Of a DNA stretch of 29,081 nt, positions 12,788 to 22,268 are shown piece by piece. How positions within the stretch are numbered: position 1 is the first letter of the stretch; every line of letters starts with the position of its first letter. A program made the translations under genes and the position numbers. Below the pieces are notes generated by a model, which saw only the letters and a list, made by a program, of their open reading frames with translations, searched no databases and was not told the DNA's origin. The stretch comes from a virus, in IMG/VR virus record IMGVR_UViG_3300017613_002273, positions 1 to 29,081 of that record; one strand, given 5' to 3'.

Positions 12788-15700
12788 TTATATTCCTGTT
12801 ATTACCCATGTAAAATCAGTTTCATAACACGCAACTCCGTCTTCATCAAATATATAGACATCAAAACTGGTGGGATTGGGAGCATCTGTAAAATCAACAA
12901 CCGCGAACATGGCAGTTGTTCCTATAGGTGTTACCTGAATGGATGATAAATCATAAAATGATTCAGTAAAAGTGATTGTCACGTTTGGTGTGGGAGAACT
13001 TGGTGTTGTTCCTGTACCGGATTCTGTTTTTGATACTTGTCCCAAACTTATACTGTGACTTAGAAAGTGTGTAAACCGTTTATTGTCCGATGATGTTAAT
13101 GCTATTCGTGTTCTTAAAAATTGGAATTCATTAAAATATTCATCAATGCTTGTTTCTTCATTCCATGCGTCATCACCGTATTGTTTTTCAGCAATGTAAT
13201 TTGTTATGCCTGCTCCGCTGTTATAATCTGTTTTTGATAATGTTGTCTGAACTCTTGCCAGATTAATTTCAACGCCTTCATCTACTGTTTCTTGATAATC
13301 TGCGGTAGAAGGAACAGGTTCCGGCATATATGTATAGGTATCATCAATAAAATCCTGCAATGTAGTATTGGAGTTATTTACAAAATGTTCTGTCCATGTT
13401 TCATCAGTATCTATTGGAGCAACCATTGTTCCATCAGGTAAGATAAAACAATTTGTCATAATATCTTCGGTACAGCTAAGTGTATCGAGATATATTGCAA
13501 GTGTGTCTGTATCTGGTGCTGTTACTTTTATATAAAATATTCGGTCTGCATCATCATTCGGGAGTTCTCCGGATAATTCAATCCATGAATCGGTTGTAGT
13601 TGTGGAATCAAGTTCTGTATCATTAGCATCGGAATCTCTATAATACAACTGGACATTGGTTATCCCCTGTCCGGATGGAATATATACTCTGGTACTGATA
13701 TTATAAACGTGTCCTTCTAAAAGCCCACAATCAGACCCGTCTGGAAAATACAATTCCATGGTGGTAGATGTGGCGTTACCAAGCATTTTTAATCCATACG
13801 TTCCGGCGTGTTTTTGTGTGGTACTTTGTGACAAAACACAATTTACAGCTGTCAAAGATATGCTGTTCATAGTAGGTACGTCAGATTCTATATCTCCGTT
13901 GGTTACCTTTTCATCACCGACTGTACCTTGATCAAAATCTAAACTCCAACTGTTTACAAGAACGAAATTTCCCGGATCATCAACTTCAACTGCTATTTCT
14001 GCGGGAACTCCGTAATTACCCCCAATGTCTTTTGCTGCGATCCGGTATGTGTAATTACTACCAACTGTTTCAAGGAGATTGCTGAATGTACTATCCACTG
14101 TGCCAATAACGGGATCACTCGCCCAACTGACTGTGGCAGAAGTCAGACATCCCCTGATTTCATATTCAGATATGGGGTATGTTCCTGCTGCTGGGGCATT
14201 CCAGTTAAGTAATACATTACTACTGATTACCGTAGAGTCTAAATTTTCCGGTGCAGATGCCTGTACAACTGTGAAGGGAGTGGTCGCCCATGATGAAGTT
14301 TGTCCGTAGACATCTCTTGACCTTACCTTGAAAGTATATGAACCGACTGCGGGTAATGATCCATAAAGAAAATTATTTCCGGCGTATCCTTGAGTAATAA
14401 CAGTATCATCAATATTTATGTCATACGAAAAAATATGAACATCACCGATGAGTGACCATGACAGCCGGATACCAATTTCCGTTTCACTGTACGTTGCTGC
14501 TAAATTATCCGGAGCTTCTACATCTTGTGGAATATTGGTATATTCAAGCTCTACATATTCAGTATCTCCGGGATCGTTTGTTGCTGATACAGTAAATTGA
14601 TATGTTGTACCGATGTCTAAACCGTCTGTTTTGCTCCAAAAATTTTCAGTAACAACGCCAGCAAAATTCCATTCAGCATGAGGATATGCTCTCCACCATA
14701 CATTATATCTGAGAGCTGTTCCTGTCCATGTAACCATGATACCGCTTGTACCAGCGTCTGTGGGTGACCAGAATTCATAACAAGCTAAATTGTATACCAG
14801 AGATTCTGTGCTTGGGGGAGTCCATTCTGTAATACTGATACTGTCATCGTATATGGCATCTATGTATTCGATTGCTTTTAATTTACGGCTAAGTTCATTA
14901 CCTCTCGTGATGTCTACTAACCTGAATTCTTTTGCAACACCCTGCACGGACCCGAAAGCAAATAATCCCGGAGCCACTGGAACGGTTGTCCAGTCATTTT
15001 CAATAGGAACTGGGGTTTCTGCCGGAAATGTCATGTCTTCCATTACAGTCGCTGTTGCCTGAGTTTCTAAAACATCTGTTGCTTGGTGACGGACAATTAT
15101 CTGATTTGAAACGCCATCTTTAAGTTCAATATCTTTATCGACTGTCACTTGTGCCGGAATAATAATTGAAAGATCATCAACGTAAACAGAGAGCGTGTCT
15201 ATATCTGAAGGGTGTGCCATGCGGATTTCAAAAGTTCTCTGTCCTGTTCCTGCTTCAAAGTGCATATAGCCGTATAGATTTACCCACGTATCTGTTTGGT
15301 CTGTTTCTGTCAATGTGTAAATATTACTGTCTGTATCCCTGTATCTTAAATAAACACCCGTAATTCCTTGACCGGATGGAATGTATACCCATGTAGATAA
15401 TTTATAAAGTTTTCCTTCGGTGAGTGATGGATCATCAAAATAGGCATATGCAGATGAAGCAGTTGCATTACCGAGTATTCTCATGGAATATGTTCCTGCG
15501 TGTGCTTGTGTGGCACTTTGACTGAGAGCGCAACTTGATCCCGTGAAACTTGTAGCTCCTAATGTGGGTATGGCAACTTCACAATCAGGATTTGTGAGAA
15601 GTTCTGTATCATCTTCTGCACATCCGTCAGCATATATCCGACTGGATATGCCCCACTGAGGGACATCATGAGAGAATAAGAACACATCCCCAACCTGACA

Positions 15701-18145
15701 GGCAATAGAATCAACGTCCGCTTGAAATTCAATTGTTCTTTCAATATATTTATTACAGTTTAACGCAAATTTTGCGTGTCGTAAAGCAAGTTGTCTGTCA
15801 ATACAGCCATATAAAACTGCACTTGTTTTTACCGGAATAATAGCTTCACCGGTATTAAATTCTTCTGTTCTGAGTTCAATTGTCTGACGGGTATAATCCA
15901 GCTCTTTATCAAAATATGTGACTTCTACACAATTTGCTCTGTCCTGCTGATTTAAAAAAGTTTCTTTAAAACTTTCTGAAATTATATTTCCCATTGAAAA
16001 CATTTGTACCGGTTCTCCAATACCTTCATAAATGCAGGAAAAATTTGACCCTTTTTGTACGACTTTTCCCCTGCCAACTTGTTCAATGGGTTCCATTGAT
16101 CTGGGTAACGTACCGACAGTATCTATGTACATATTACAGGAGAAGCCTTCATCATCACACCATTGTGCCCATGCTTTAAAATCTGCAAATATCATTTGTG
16201 TATAATCAACACCGGTTCCGTAAACATCATCTACAAGCATATCATAACAAATCCATGCGGGGTTTGTAGCGTCTTTTGTTGTCCATCCTTCAGTTGTTCC
16301 ATCTTCACGGCATGAAAAATTATCGATATAAATATATAATGTATCTGTGTCTGTTGCAGCAAATTCTACCCAGAGAACTCTCTGAACGTCATCATCGGTA
16401 AATGATCCGGTTAACGTAATCCATTCATCTTCGGTTGGGGTAGTGTCACTATCAAGTGTAGTGTCAGACCCGGCATTATTTTTTGATTTTAGATAAACAC
16501 CTGTGATTCCCTGTCCGGATGGAATGTATACTTGAACGGAAACATCATAGTCTTCCGTAGCTGTGAGTCCACAATCACTTCCATCAGCAAAATACACCCC
16601 TGCTTCTGTGGCTGTGGCATTGCCAAGAACTTTTAAACACCCACCATGAATGACATCATCATCAATTAAATGTGTGACAACAGAATCCAGTGGTGTCAAA
16701 TCTTCACTGTTCATTGTGGGTTCGTCTAATCTGCAGTTACCGTCAGTGACCATTTGCTTATCATCGGGATCATATACAGGAACAGTGTTTCGTGAAGCGA
16801 GTAAAGATAATCTCGGCATTCCGCCTGAAATTTGGTCTGTTGCCATTGCTTTTAAAGCGCACAAAGAAAGTCCGGGATATCCGAAATCGTCATAAATGAT
16901 TTCTTCTACATATTCCCATTGGCAATCTTTAAGACATCTAGTACTGATACTTGGTCGTTTATTATAACGGACTCTTATATCATATTTACTTGGTGTAAGA
17001 TCGTCTATTCTAAACATGATACGTTTTGGTTCAGTGACTTTATCTGTTATTTCAACAACTCCGCCGGAAAAATCATCTCCTGTCCAGTCTGTCCATGATT
17101 CTGAGGATGTTAGTTTGTATTGAATTCTGACGTCAACTGTAAAATTAGTTGGGTTTCCATCATTATTAAATCTGGTAAGTCCTCGAGGAAAAACGAGAGC
17201 AACAATTAATCCTTGGACAACATTTCCATTTGTTTGTGTTTGTGACCATTCTCCCGGATTATTTTCATCCCCGCCCTCTTTATCAATAGTCATTCCAACA
17301 GGTTTGATGGAATAAGTATCCATAAAATAACTTATCGTAGTTTGTCCAAGCGTACCATATCGGTATTCAACGCTTACTTCTTCGTAATTTTCTATTGGAT
17401 TATCATTAATTCTTAAATTTGATATTGTATCAACAGCATGATCCGCAACGAGCATCAGAATAGATAAATATTGTTTTCCCTCTCCTTCAGCTGTGATATG
17501 GCGGGCAATAAAATACGGCATGATTCTTACAGTACCGTATAAAACAGGAAGTGGCTTTCCTTCTCTGGCTGTATTGCCTCTTGCATCCCATGAATATGTA
17601 GCAGACTGATCTTCAACAGAACTACCGCCACCACCTGGAGGTAAGATCGGGTCATCTTTCCAGACAATACTTATAACCGTATTGATAAGTGTTGCAGCTG
17701 CGAGAACGTAAACTGCCCAATCATAGAGATAAGTAGCAGCTAGTACAATAGCCACAACATAAAGAACAATTTGTAGTATTAATTTCCAGATGTTTTTGCC
17801 ACCTTCACCACTGCCATGAGGTATAAGACAGATAGCAATATAATCTCCGGATTCAATACGTGTAGTCTCCTGACTTTCTTTTGAAATTCTATACCCGTTA
17901 ACGGCCGCTTCTAAATCCCACATTTTATTATTAATGACAGGAAAAATCTCATTAACGTACTCTTTTATGCCGACTCCGTTCTTTACAGGAACCATTTTAA
18001 CTGTCCGGTAATTTGCATCATGAAATTTAAAAGGATTTTTTACACCAACAATAAGAACATTACCGGGGTCTAATTCGTAAGGTGGCTGCTCAGCAATTTC
18101 AGGTATTAAAACAGTATGACGTTGTATGTTATCCTGTGTATTCAT
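12788..18145 (-). CDS. J: tail tip attachment (host specificity) protein J-like, with three CBM-like insertions
   Basis: This encodes 1785 residues. The N-terminus has the J-family layout: a MVPVKNG region, a hydrophobic hairpin at about 119-162, then GKPLPVLYGTVRIMPYFIAR (197-215) and ISNLRINDNPIENYEEV (241-257). NPAWICYDMLVDDVYGTG (628-645) and QVGDVFLFSHDVPQWG (817-832) are core J signatures. Fibronectin-III-like repeats lie at about 1118-1205, 1209-1294 and 1297-1390. Three related ~145-residue domains, each with VYIPSGQGIT, sit at about 467-614, 848-994 and 1413-1558; they resemble CBM4/9-type jelly rolls. The first interrupts the core before NPAW, the second interrupts a loop after ISSRIYADG, the third lies after the FN3 repeats. 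It shares a 17-bp overlap with the NlpC/P60 gene. It should sit at the tail tip and contact the host surface. Confidence 0.88.
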   Translation of the reverse strand: MNTQDNIQRHTVLIPEIAEQPPYELDPGNVLIVGVKNPFKFHDANYRTVKMVPVKNGVGIKEYVNEIFPVINNKMWDLEAAVNGYRISKESQETTRIESGDYIAICLIPHGSGEGGKNIWKLILQIVLYVVAIVLAATYLYDWAVYVLAAATLINTVISIVWKDDPILPPGGGGSSVEDQSATYSWDARGNTAREGKPLPVLYGTVRIMPYFIARHITAEGEGKQYLSILMLVADHAVDTISNLRINDNPIENYEEVSVEYRYGTLGQTTISYFMDTYSIKPVGMTIDKEGGDENNPGEWSQTQTNGNVVQGLIVALVFPRGLTRFNNDGNPTNFTVDVRIQYKLTSSESWTDWTGDDFSGGVVEITDKVTEPKRIMFRIDDLTPSKYDIRVRYNKRPSISTRCLKDCQWEYVEEIIYDDFGYPGLSLCALKAMATDQISGGMPRLSLLASRNTVPVYDPDDKQMVTDGNCRLDEPTMNSEDLTPLDSVVTHLIDDDVIHGGCLKVLGNATATEAGVYFADGSDCGLTATEDYDVSVQVYIPSGQGITGVYLKSKNNAGSDTTLDSDTTPTEDEWITLTGSFTDDDVQRVLWVEFAATDTDTLYIYIDNFSCREDGTTEGWTTKDATNPAWICYDMLVDDVYGTGVDYTQMIFADFKAWAQWCDDEGFSCNMYIDTVGTLPRSMEPIEQVGRGKVVQKGSNFSCIYEGIGEPVQMFSMGNIISESFKETFLNQQDRANCVEVTYFDKELDYTRQTIELRTEEFNTGEAIIPVKTSAVLYGCIDRQLALRHAKFALNCNKYIERTIEFQADVDSIACQVGDVFLFSHDVPQWGISSRIYADGCAEDDTELLTNPDCEVAIPTLGATSFTGSSCALSQSATQAHAGTYSMRILGNATASSAYAYFDDPSLTEGKLYKLSTWVYIPSGQGITGVYLRYRDTDSNIYTLTETDQTDTWVNLYGYMHFEAGTGQRTFEIRMAHPSDIDTLSVYVDDLSIIIPAQVTVDKDIELKDGVSNQIIVRHQATDVLETQATATVMEDMTFPAETPVPIENDWTTVPVAPGLFAFGSVQGVAKEFRLVDITRGNELSRKLKAIEYIDAIYDDSISITEWTPPSTESLVYNLACYEFWSPTDAGTSGIMVTWTGTALRYNVWWRAYPHAEWNFAGVVTENFWSKTDGLDIGTTYQFTVSATNDPGDTEYVELEYTNIPQDVEAPDNLAATYSETEIGIRLSWSLIGDVHIFSYDINIDDTVITQGYAGNNFLYGSLPAVGSYTFKVRSRDVYGQTSSWATTPFTVVQASAPENLDSTVISSNVLLNWNAPAAGTYPISEYEIRGCLTSATVSWASDPVIGTVDSTFSNLLETVGSNYTYRIAAKDIGGNYGVPAEIAVEVDDPGNFVLVNSWSLDFDQGTVGDEKVTNGDIESDVPTMNSISLTAVNCVLSQSTTQKHAGTYGLKMLGNATSTTMELYFPDGSDCGLLEGHVYNISTRVYIPSGQGITNVQLYYRDSDANDTELDSTTTTDSWIELSGELPNDDADRIFYIKVTAPDTDTLAIYLDTLSCTEDIMTNCFILPDGTMVAPIDTDETWTEHFVNNSNTTLQDFIDDTYTYMPEPVPSTADYQETVDEGVEINLARVQTTLSKTDYNSGAGITNYIAEKQYGDDAWNEETSIDEYFNEFQFLRTRIALTSSDNKRFTHFLSHSISLGQVSKTESGTGTTPSSPTPNVTITFTESFYDLSSIQVTPIGTTAMFAVVDFTDAPNPTSFDVYIFDEDGVACYETDFTWVITGI

Positions 18146-18578
18146 AAAATCCTTCTATTTTGTTTTTGAAAAACATATGAGATAAAGGTGCTACCGATGA
18201 ATTTCTTCCGGATAATGTGTGAATAAATGTATCATTGCCTATATAGACTCCCAGATGATTTAATACCTTTGGTCCGGCATCAGAAATCCCCATTGTGATC
18301 AATACTGGTGCGTATGGTTTTTTGACTTTATTCCATTGATACTTATAATCCTCAACTGTCTGACCGATTTTGTCAGGAGAAAAATTGACAGATTCAATTG
18401 CATGACACGCTACATTATAATCCGGAATATCTACACCGAATATTTCAAATGTTTTTAAAACAAGTCCCCAGCAATCAATCCCTGTTGTTGTTCTGCCACC
18501 ATCAACAAAGGGAATACCTATCAGACCACCTGTTTGCCAGGATTCTCGTATTTTTTTATATGTTTGATATTTGTTCAT
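18129..18578 (-). CDS. NlpC/P60 cysteine peptidase, tail-associated (lambda K-like)
   Basis: This encodes 149 residues from MNKYQTYKKI at 18578, whose ATG overlaps the upstream TAA as TAATG. Catalytic features of NlpC/P60 are visible: GIDCWGLVLKTFE with Cys36, and LNHLGVYIG with His108, then a third polar position around FIHTLSG (His120). The family cleaves peptide links of peptidoglycan; tail-tip members aid DNA entry and assemble with J. It lies between the L-like gene and J, as in lambda. A longer in-frame start at 18650 would extend into the L-like gene and is less likely. Confidence 0.86.
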   Translation of the reverse strand: MNKYQTYKKIRESWQTGGLIGIPFVDGGRTTTGIDCWGLVLKTFEIFGVDIPDYNVACHAIESVNFSPDKIGQTVEDYKYQWNKVKKPYAPVLITMGISDAGPKVLNHLGVYIGNDTFIHTLSGRNSSVAPLSHMFFKNKIEGFYEYTG

Positions 18579-19192
18579 TATATATTTATCCCTGTGGCGC
18601 TTACTCCGGGACATCCGCCAAATCGAAGTGAATTGCCGAGTTCTCTGCATCTGGCAAGTGTCCTGTCACATTCAGTTTCTCCACCGGTGTACTGACAACG
18701 TGTGCCTTTAAAATATTTATAGTTACAAAATGTAGCCAAGACCCTGTTTCGTGGAAACCGTTTTTTGAATGGACTTGGAACACCCAATATAAAAGAAGCC
18801 CATTTTTCATCAAATGAAGCTCCTACTACTTCAAACGGTATGTCAATTTCAGGAGTTGCCTCATCTAGATTTTCTGAATGAACAGCCATGATTCTTACGT
18901 TTGAACCGACACCGCCTTTTTCATCTTCTACCTGAGTTTGAATGACACGGGTAATATTAGATACGCGAACTGTGAGTTGTGGAATTGTTCCTTTTGCACT
19001 TTCACCAATGTCATCTATTTCAAATGGAAACGCATACCATGTTTCACTGTTCCATGTAATGTCTTCATTATTTGTGCATACCCGTATATATGTTGAAGTA
19101 ACTGGAGAAATAATTTCAAGAAGCAGAATCCATGCACCATCTGAACTTAATTTATTTTTTTCACCTATGGCAAATGAACTTAATGGTAACAT
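18578..19192 (-). CDS. L: minor tail protein L-like (tail tip, Cys cluster)
   Basis: This encodes 204 residues. The N-terminal half is beta-rich (WILLLEIISPVTSTYIRVCT, EDITWNSETWYAFPFEID). The C-terminal third contains CNYKYFKGTRCQYTGGETEC (156-175) then DRTLARCRELGNSLRFGGC (176-194), with Cys156, 166, 175, 182 and 194. This is the arrangement of the lambda gpL-type protein, whose C-terminal cysteines bind an iron-sulphur cluster. The gene is 2 nt from the M-like gene upstream and overlaps the NlpC/P60 gene downstream, in the standard M-L-K-J order. Cluster identity is from family knowledge. Confidence 0.86.
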   Translation of the reverse strand: MLPLSSFAIGEKNKLSSDGAWILLLEIISPVTSTYIRVCTNNEDITWNSETWYAFPFEIDDIGESAKGTIPQLTVRVSNITRVIQTQVEDEKGGVGSNVRIMAVHSENLDEATPEIDIPFEVVGASFDEKWASFILGVPSPFKKRFPRNRVLATFCNYKYFKGTRCQYTGGETECDRTLARCRELGNSLRFGGCPGVSATGINI

Positions 19193-19194
19193 AA

Positions 19195-19545
19195 TTAATC
19201 TTCCTCTAAAATAAGTCCGTTCATTGAGTATGCCTGTTCACCACCACGCCATCCTATCCATTTGGCTTTTGGAAGTTCGTCTTTTTCAAACCGCACAGTT
19301 ATAGACTCGGATGATATGGAATGCGTCCAGTCAAATGTAGTTCCTATGTTCGCCACAAAGAAAGCTGTGAGAGAATCAAGGTCATCTTGATCCAGTGCTT
19401 TCCATCCCAGAGTGAATTTTCGTCTCGCACGGGTTTCTTTGGGTCTGGATAATGGTGTTCCGTCTTCAAATTTTCGTTTGATGTGCCCTTTTCTTATACT
19501 TTCTTCAAGACTGGACGGTAATGAAATTGTCGGGAAAGTTGCCAT
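19195..19545 (-). CDS. M: minor tail protein M-like
   Basis: This encodes 116 residues resembling the lambda gpM/phage minor tail family: PLSRPKETRARRKFTLGWKA near residues 30-50, then LTAFFVANIGTTFDWTH, with the aromatic FDWTH segment and a late GEQAYSMNGLILEED. It lies directly after the tape measure gene (11-nt gap) and before the L-like gene, matching the lambda order. It should be a tail tip component that joins the tape measure end to the tip complex. Confidence 0.78.
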   Translation of the reverse strand: MATFPTISLPSSLEESIRKGHIKRKFEDGTPLSRPKETRARRKFTLGWKALDQDDLDSLTAFFVANIGTTFDWTHSISSESITVRFEKDELPKAKWIGWRGGEQAYSMNGLILEED

Positions 19546-19556
19546 GATTTATTCCT

Positions 19557-21896
19557 TTATTTTGTTCCAAGTATATCTCTTAGACCACCTTCATTTCTGG
19601 CATAAGCGTCAAGCCATATAGTCACTATATATTCTTTACCGTTAAACTCAGACTCTGTAGTTGCTTCGGTATCTTTATCTGTGTTGTTATATATATTTAC
19701 CGTAACAGGTGGAACAATTGTCTGTGCTGCTGTTCCTTCTGCCGTTACTCCCAACCGACCTTGGCTATCACGTTTTAACGGCATGATTGCTTCTGCCCCG
19801 GCTTCGCCCATCATGCCGATACCGCCAGCAAATCTGAAATATTTCTTTGAATTAACAATTCCGCCTCTCGCATGACTGACAGTTTGATCAGTCGGGTATG
19901 CAGAAGACCCGCTGGTAGCATCAAACCCACCACTGAAAGTCCCGCCTTTTGATCCACCCCACATATCTATTGCTTTCTGGATAGCGAGCATAATAAGCAT
20001 TTTAATTATGATTTTTGAAATTTCATTAATTATGCTTTGCGCCATGCTTTTCCAGTCTTTTTTAGCTCCTGAAGCAAAGTCTGTGATTGCGTTACCCAAC
20101 GTATTGAGCATACCTGTTGTACTGTTTTGTACTATTTGTCCCGCATTGAGTCCGGTTTCCATCCATGTATTCCATCCGGCTTTCATTCCATCTAACCAGT
20201 TCCTTGAGTTTTCTAATTGTTCTTTTCCAAGCTGTTTTTTTCTTGCTTCCATTGCTGCTGTAAGAGCCATAGATTCGCCGTACATTATTTTTAATTTTTC
20301 AAATTCAAGATCAATCTGCTGCAATTTCCATTCATAATACCCTTCCGCTTTCCATTGAAGCTCGTCATAAAAGATTTTTTCTGCTTCATGTTTTTTCATC
20401 TTTGCTTCATGCGCTTCCAGATTTAATTGCTTCATTCTTTCGGTGGTGGCAATGGCAACTAATACTGCATCTGCACCGGCATTTCTTTCTGCTTTTGCTG
20501 TTCTTTGTATTTCAGCTATTTTAAAATTGTAATAGCCGGCTGCTTTGCTTTTGAGTTCGTCATATAATTTTTTTTGTACTGCACGTTGTTTAACTGGGTC
20601 AAATTTAGGCTTGTAATCACCATAAAAATCTTCAAGTCCTCTTGTATCTTGTTTCATTGGAGCTTTTTGCGGACCTATGTTTATTTTATCTATTAAATCA
20701 GATGGATTAATACCAAACCATCCAGTAACACTGAAGTATTTATGATATTTTTCCATAAGTGTTCCGACATTTTCAAGATGAGCAATGAATCTCTCCCATA
20801 AACTCATTTTACGCATTTCAATAACTCTATCAATTGCACTAGCCATCTCATCAAAAAAACCTACCATCCTTTTTTTATTGGCTTCGCCTAATACTATTAA
20901 TAATTCTTTGAGCGATCCTCCAAGGCTTGCAAGGCTTGTTTCCATTTCACCCATTGTAGATTCTTTCCATGCTAATTCTTCTTGGAGCATTTTCATGGCT
21001 TCAGCAGCAGAGTAACCTTTCATTTCTAATTCCGTTAAACGGTTAAACACTTCATCAGCGCCCATAAAACCTGATTGTCCTATTGACCTTGCGTATTCTG
21101 TCATATTATTCATTTCTATATTGGTTAACCCTAGCGTTGCATTTGCTTTTTCAGCAGCGGATTCCATTTGAACAATCACTGTTATCATAGCTTTTATGGC
21201 ACGAACAATATTTTGAAATACAAAAAGTGAAGCAGCAATACCTGACATAATGATAGAAAACCTGGCAAATCTTGAATTCATAAAGCTGACTCGTTCGCTA
21301 GTTTCTCCTGCTGCTTTACCGGTATCCCTAATACTTTTAGATACAGACCTTCCATAACCGCGTTTATCACCTTTTACCGGGTCCCATTCGCGGTTTTCTC
21401 CAGGAATTACTTGATTCTCACGAAAACGCCGCATCCTTTCTTCATATAATCTGTCGCTTGCTTCTTTTTCTGCCTGAGTCATTTCGACTCCATGCACTCC
21501 ACCACGTTTACCGGTTTTTGGGCTTACTCCGGAAGTAACACCAGCAGATTTATATCCTACACTTGACAAAAACGCAGCGTTTGCAGACATTTGAGCAGTC
21601 TCTGCATTCATGGCAGTAGTATTGGTTCCTCTTGCTCTTGCTTCCGCATATTTTAGCTTGATATATGCTTTAAGACTTTGTCCTGAAATTATCTGCTGCA
21701 TTCTTTCTTTTTCGTCAGCTCTGGCTTTATCCGCAGCCCATTTCTTTCTATTGCGTTCATAAGCCCTGAAAGTATTGGTTCTTTCTTTTACATCTTTTTT
21801 AACTGCAGTAGTGACTTCCTTGCTCGTTTGTTTGGTTTTTTTCTGAGCAGCAACTGATTTTTTATTGTCATAGACTGTCTCAATTCTAAATTTCAT
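19557..21896 (-). CDS. tail tape measure protein
   Basis: This encodes 779 residues. The N-terminus is Lys/Arg/Ala-rich and helical. A hydrophobic segment lies at about residues 210-240 (FSIIMSGIAASLFVFQNIV), followed by VQMESAAEKANATLGL, a tape-measure signature, and long helical stretches (AEIQRTAKAERNAGADAVL and similar). The C-terminus carries GGIGMMGEAGAEAIMPLKRD and GRLGVTAEGT, the GEAG.EA..PL element seen in many tape measures. Using the usual ~0.15 nm per residue, the tail would be about 115-120 nm long (inference). It follows the chaperone genes, as expected for a siphovirus tail cluster. Confidence 0.9.
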   Translation of the reverse strand: MKFRIETVYDNKKSVAAQKKTKQTSKEVTTAVKKDVKERTNTFRAYERNRKKWAADKARADEKERMQQIISGQSLKAYIKLKYAEARARGTNTTAMNAETAQMSANAAFLSSVGYKSAGVTSGVSPKTGKRGGVHGVEMTQAEKEASDRLYEERMRRFRENQVIPGENREWDPVKGDKRGYGRSVSKSIRDTGKAAGETSERVSFMNSRFARFSIIMSGIAASLFVFQNIVRAIKAMITVIVQMESAAEKANATLGLTNIEMNNMTEYARSIGQSGFMGADEVFNRLTELEMKGYSAAEAMKMLQEELAWKESTMGEMETSLASLGGSLKELLIVLGEANKKRMVGFFDEMASAIDRVIEMRKMSLWERFIAHLENVGTLMEKYHKYFSVTGWFGINPSDLIDKINIGPQKAPMKQDTRGLEDFYGDYKPKFDPVKQRAVQKKLYDELKSKAAGYYNFKIAEIQRTAKAERNAGADAVLVAIATTERMKQLNLEAHEAKMKKHEAEKIFYDELQWKAEGYYEWKLQQIDLEFEKLKIMYGESMALTAAMEARKKQLGKEQLENSRNWLDGMKAGWNTWMETGLNAGQIVQNSTTGMLNTLGNAITDFASGAKKDWKSMAQSIINEISKIIIKMLIMLAIQKAIDMWGGSKGGTFSGGFDATSGSSAYPTDQTVSHARGGIVNSKKYFRFAGGIGMMGEAGAEAIMPLKRDSQGRLGVTAEGTAAQTIVPPVTVNIYNNTDKDTEATTESEFNGKEYIVTIWLDAYARNEGGLRDILGTK

Positions 21897-21908
21897 GGCA
21901 TCAACACT

Positions 21909-22262
21909 TTATGTTTTAGGTTTATCTTTTAATTTCACTTTAGGTTTTTCCTTTTTATTCACTAATTCAACGAAAACAGAATCTATGAATTGAATCCATT
22001 TAATATATGTGGCTCGTTCGTATCGAAGTATTTCATTTTCGTTTAAATAAGCTACAATTTCACTGTAAAAAATATGACCTATGCCGAATCCGGTATTCCT
22101 ACATGATATGAGAGCCCTAAAAGCTTCCCAATATGGTAGTAAATCGTGAAAAATTTCAGGCTCTTTATCAAGGATGGGCACTTTTTGCCCATCCAATTCA
22201 AGCTGTACGAACCAGTTATAATTGTCTTGGATAGACAGCCACCATTCCAAGACATCCCTTAG
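21909..22262 (-). CDS. tail assembly chaperone T domain, expressed by -1 frameshift from G
   Basis: In the -1 frame relative to the chaperone at 22654-22259, an open frame begins after the slippery site and runs CTAAGGGAT..., giving LRDVLEWWLSIQDNYNWFVQ and then 98 more residues to TAA at 21909. It has no ATG in its frame near its beginning and no Shine-Dalgarno, so it is best read as a fusion made by slippage (about 249 residues in total from 22654). The encoded part is helical and charged, ending KEKPKVKLKDKPKT. In lambda the G and G-T proteins both chaperone tape measure and tube assembly. Location directly upstream of the tape measure gene supports the call. Confidence 0.85.
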   Translation of the reverse strand, partial: LRDVLEWWLSIQDNYNWFVQLELDGQKVPILDKEPEIFHDLLPYWEAFRALISCRNTGFGIGHIFYSEIVAYLNENEILRYERATYIKWIQFIDSVFVELVNKKEKPKVKLKDKPKT

Positions 22263-22268
22263 TTTTTT
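22201..22268 (-). promoter_or_regulatory. programmed -1 frameshift signal (A AAA AAC plus stem-loop/pseudoknot)
   Basis: The G-frame codons GAA AAA AAC TAA carry the slippery heptamer A AAA AAC at 22268-22262, exactly at the end of G. Eight nt further, GUCUUGGA (22253-22246) pairs with UCCAAGAC (22231-22224), a perfect 8-bp stem with a 14-nt loop. GGCUGU in the loop (22240-22235) can also pair with ACAGCU (22206-22201), giving a possible pseudoknot. After -1 slippage the next codons are CTA AGG GAT and lead into the open T frame. The A AAA AAC heptamer is a well-known -1 site; the downstream spacing and stem are as expected. Confidence 0.88.

Noticed and set aside
18579-18650. N-terminal extension of the NlpC/P60 protein up to 18650
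   Set aside because: The extension overlaps the L-like gene, while ATG at 18578 forms the TAATG stop/start overlap common in this operon.
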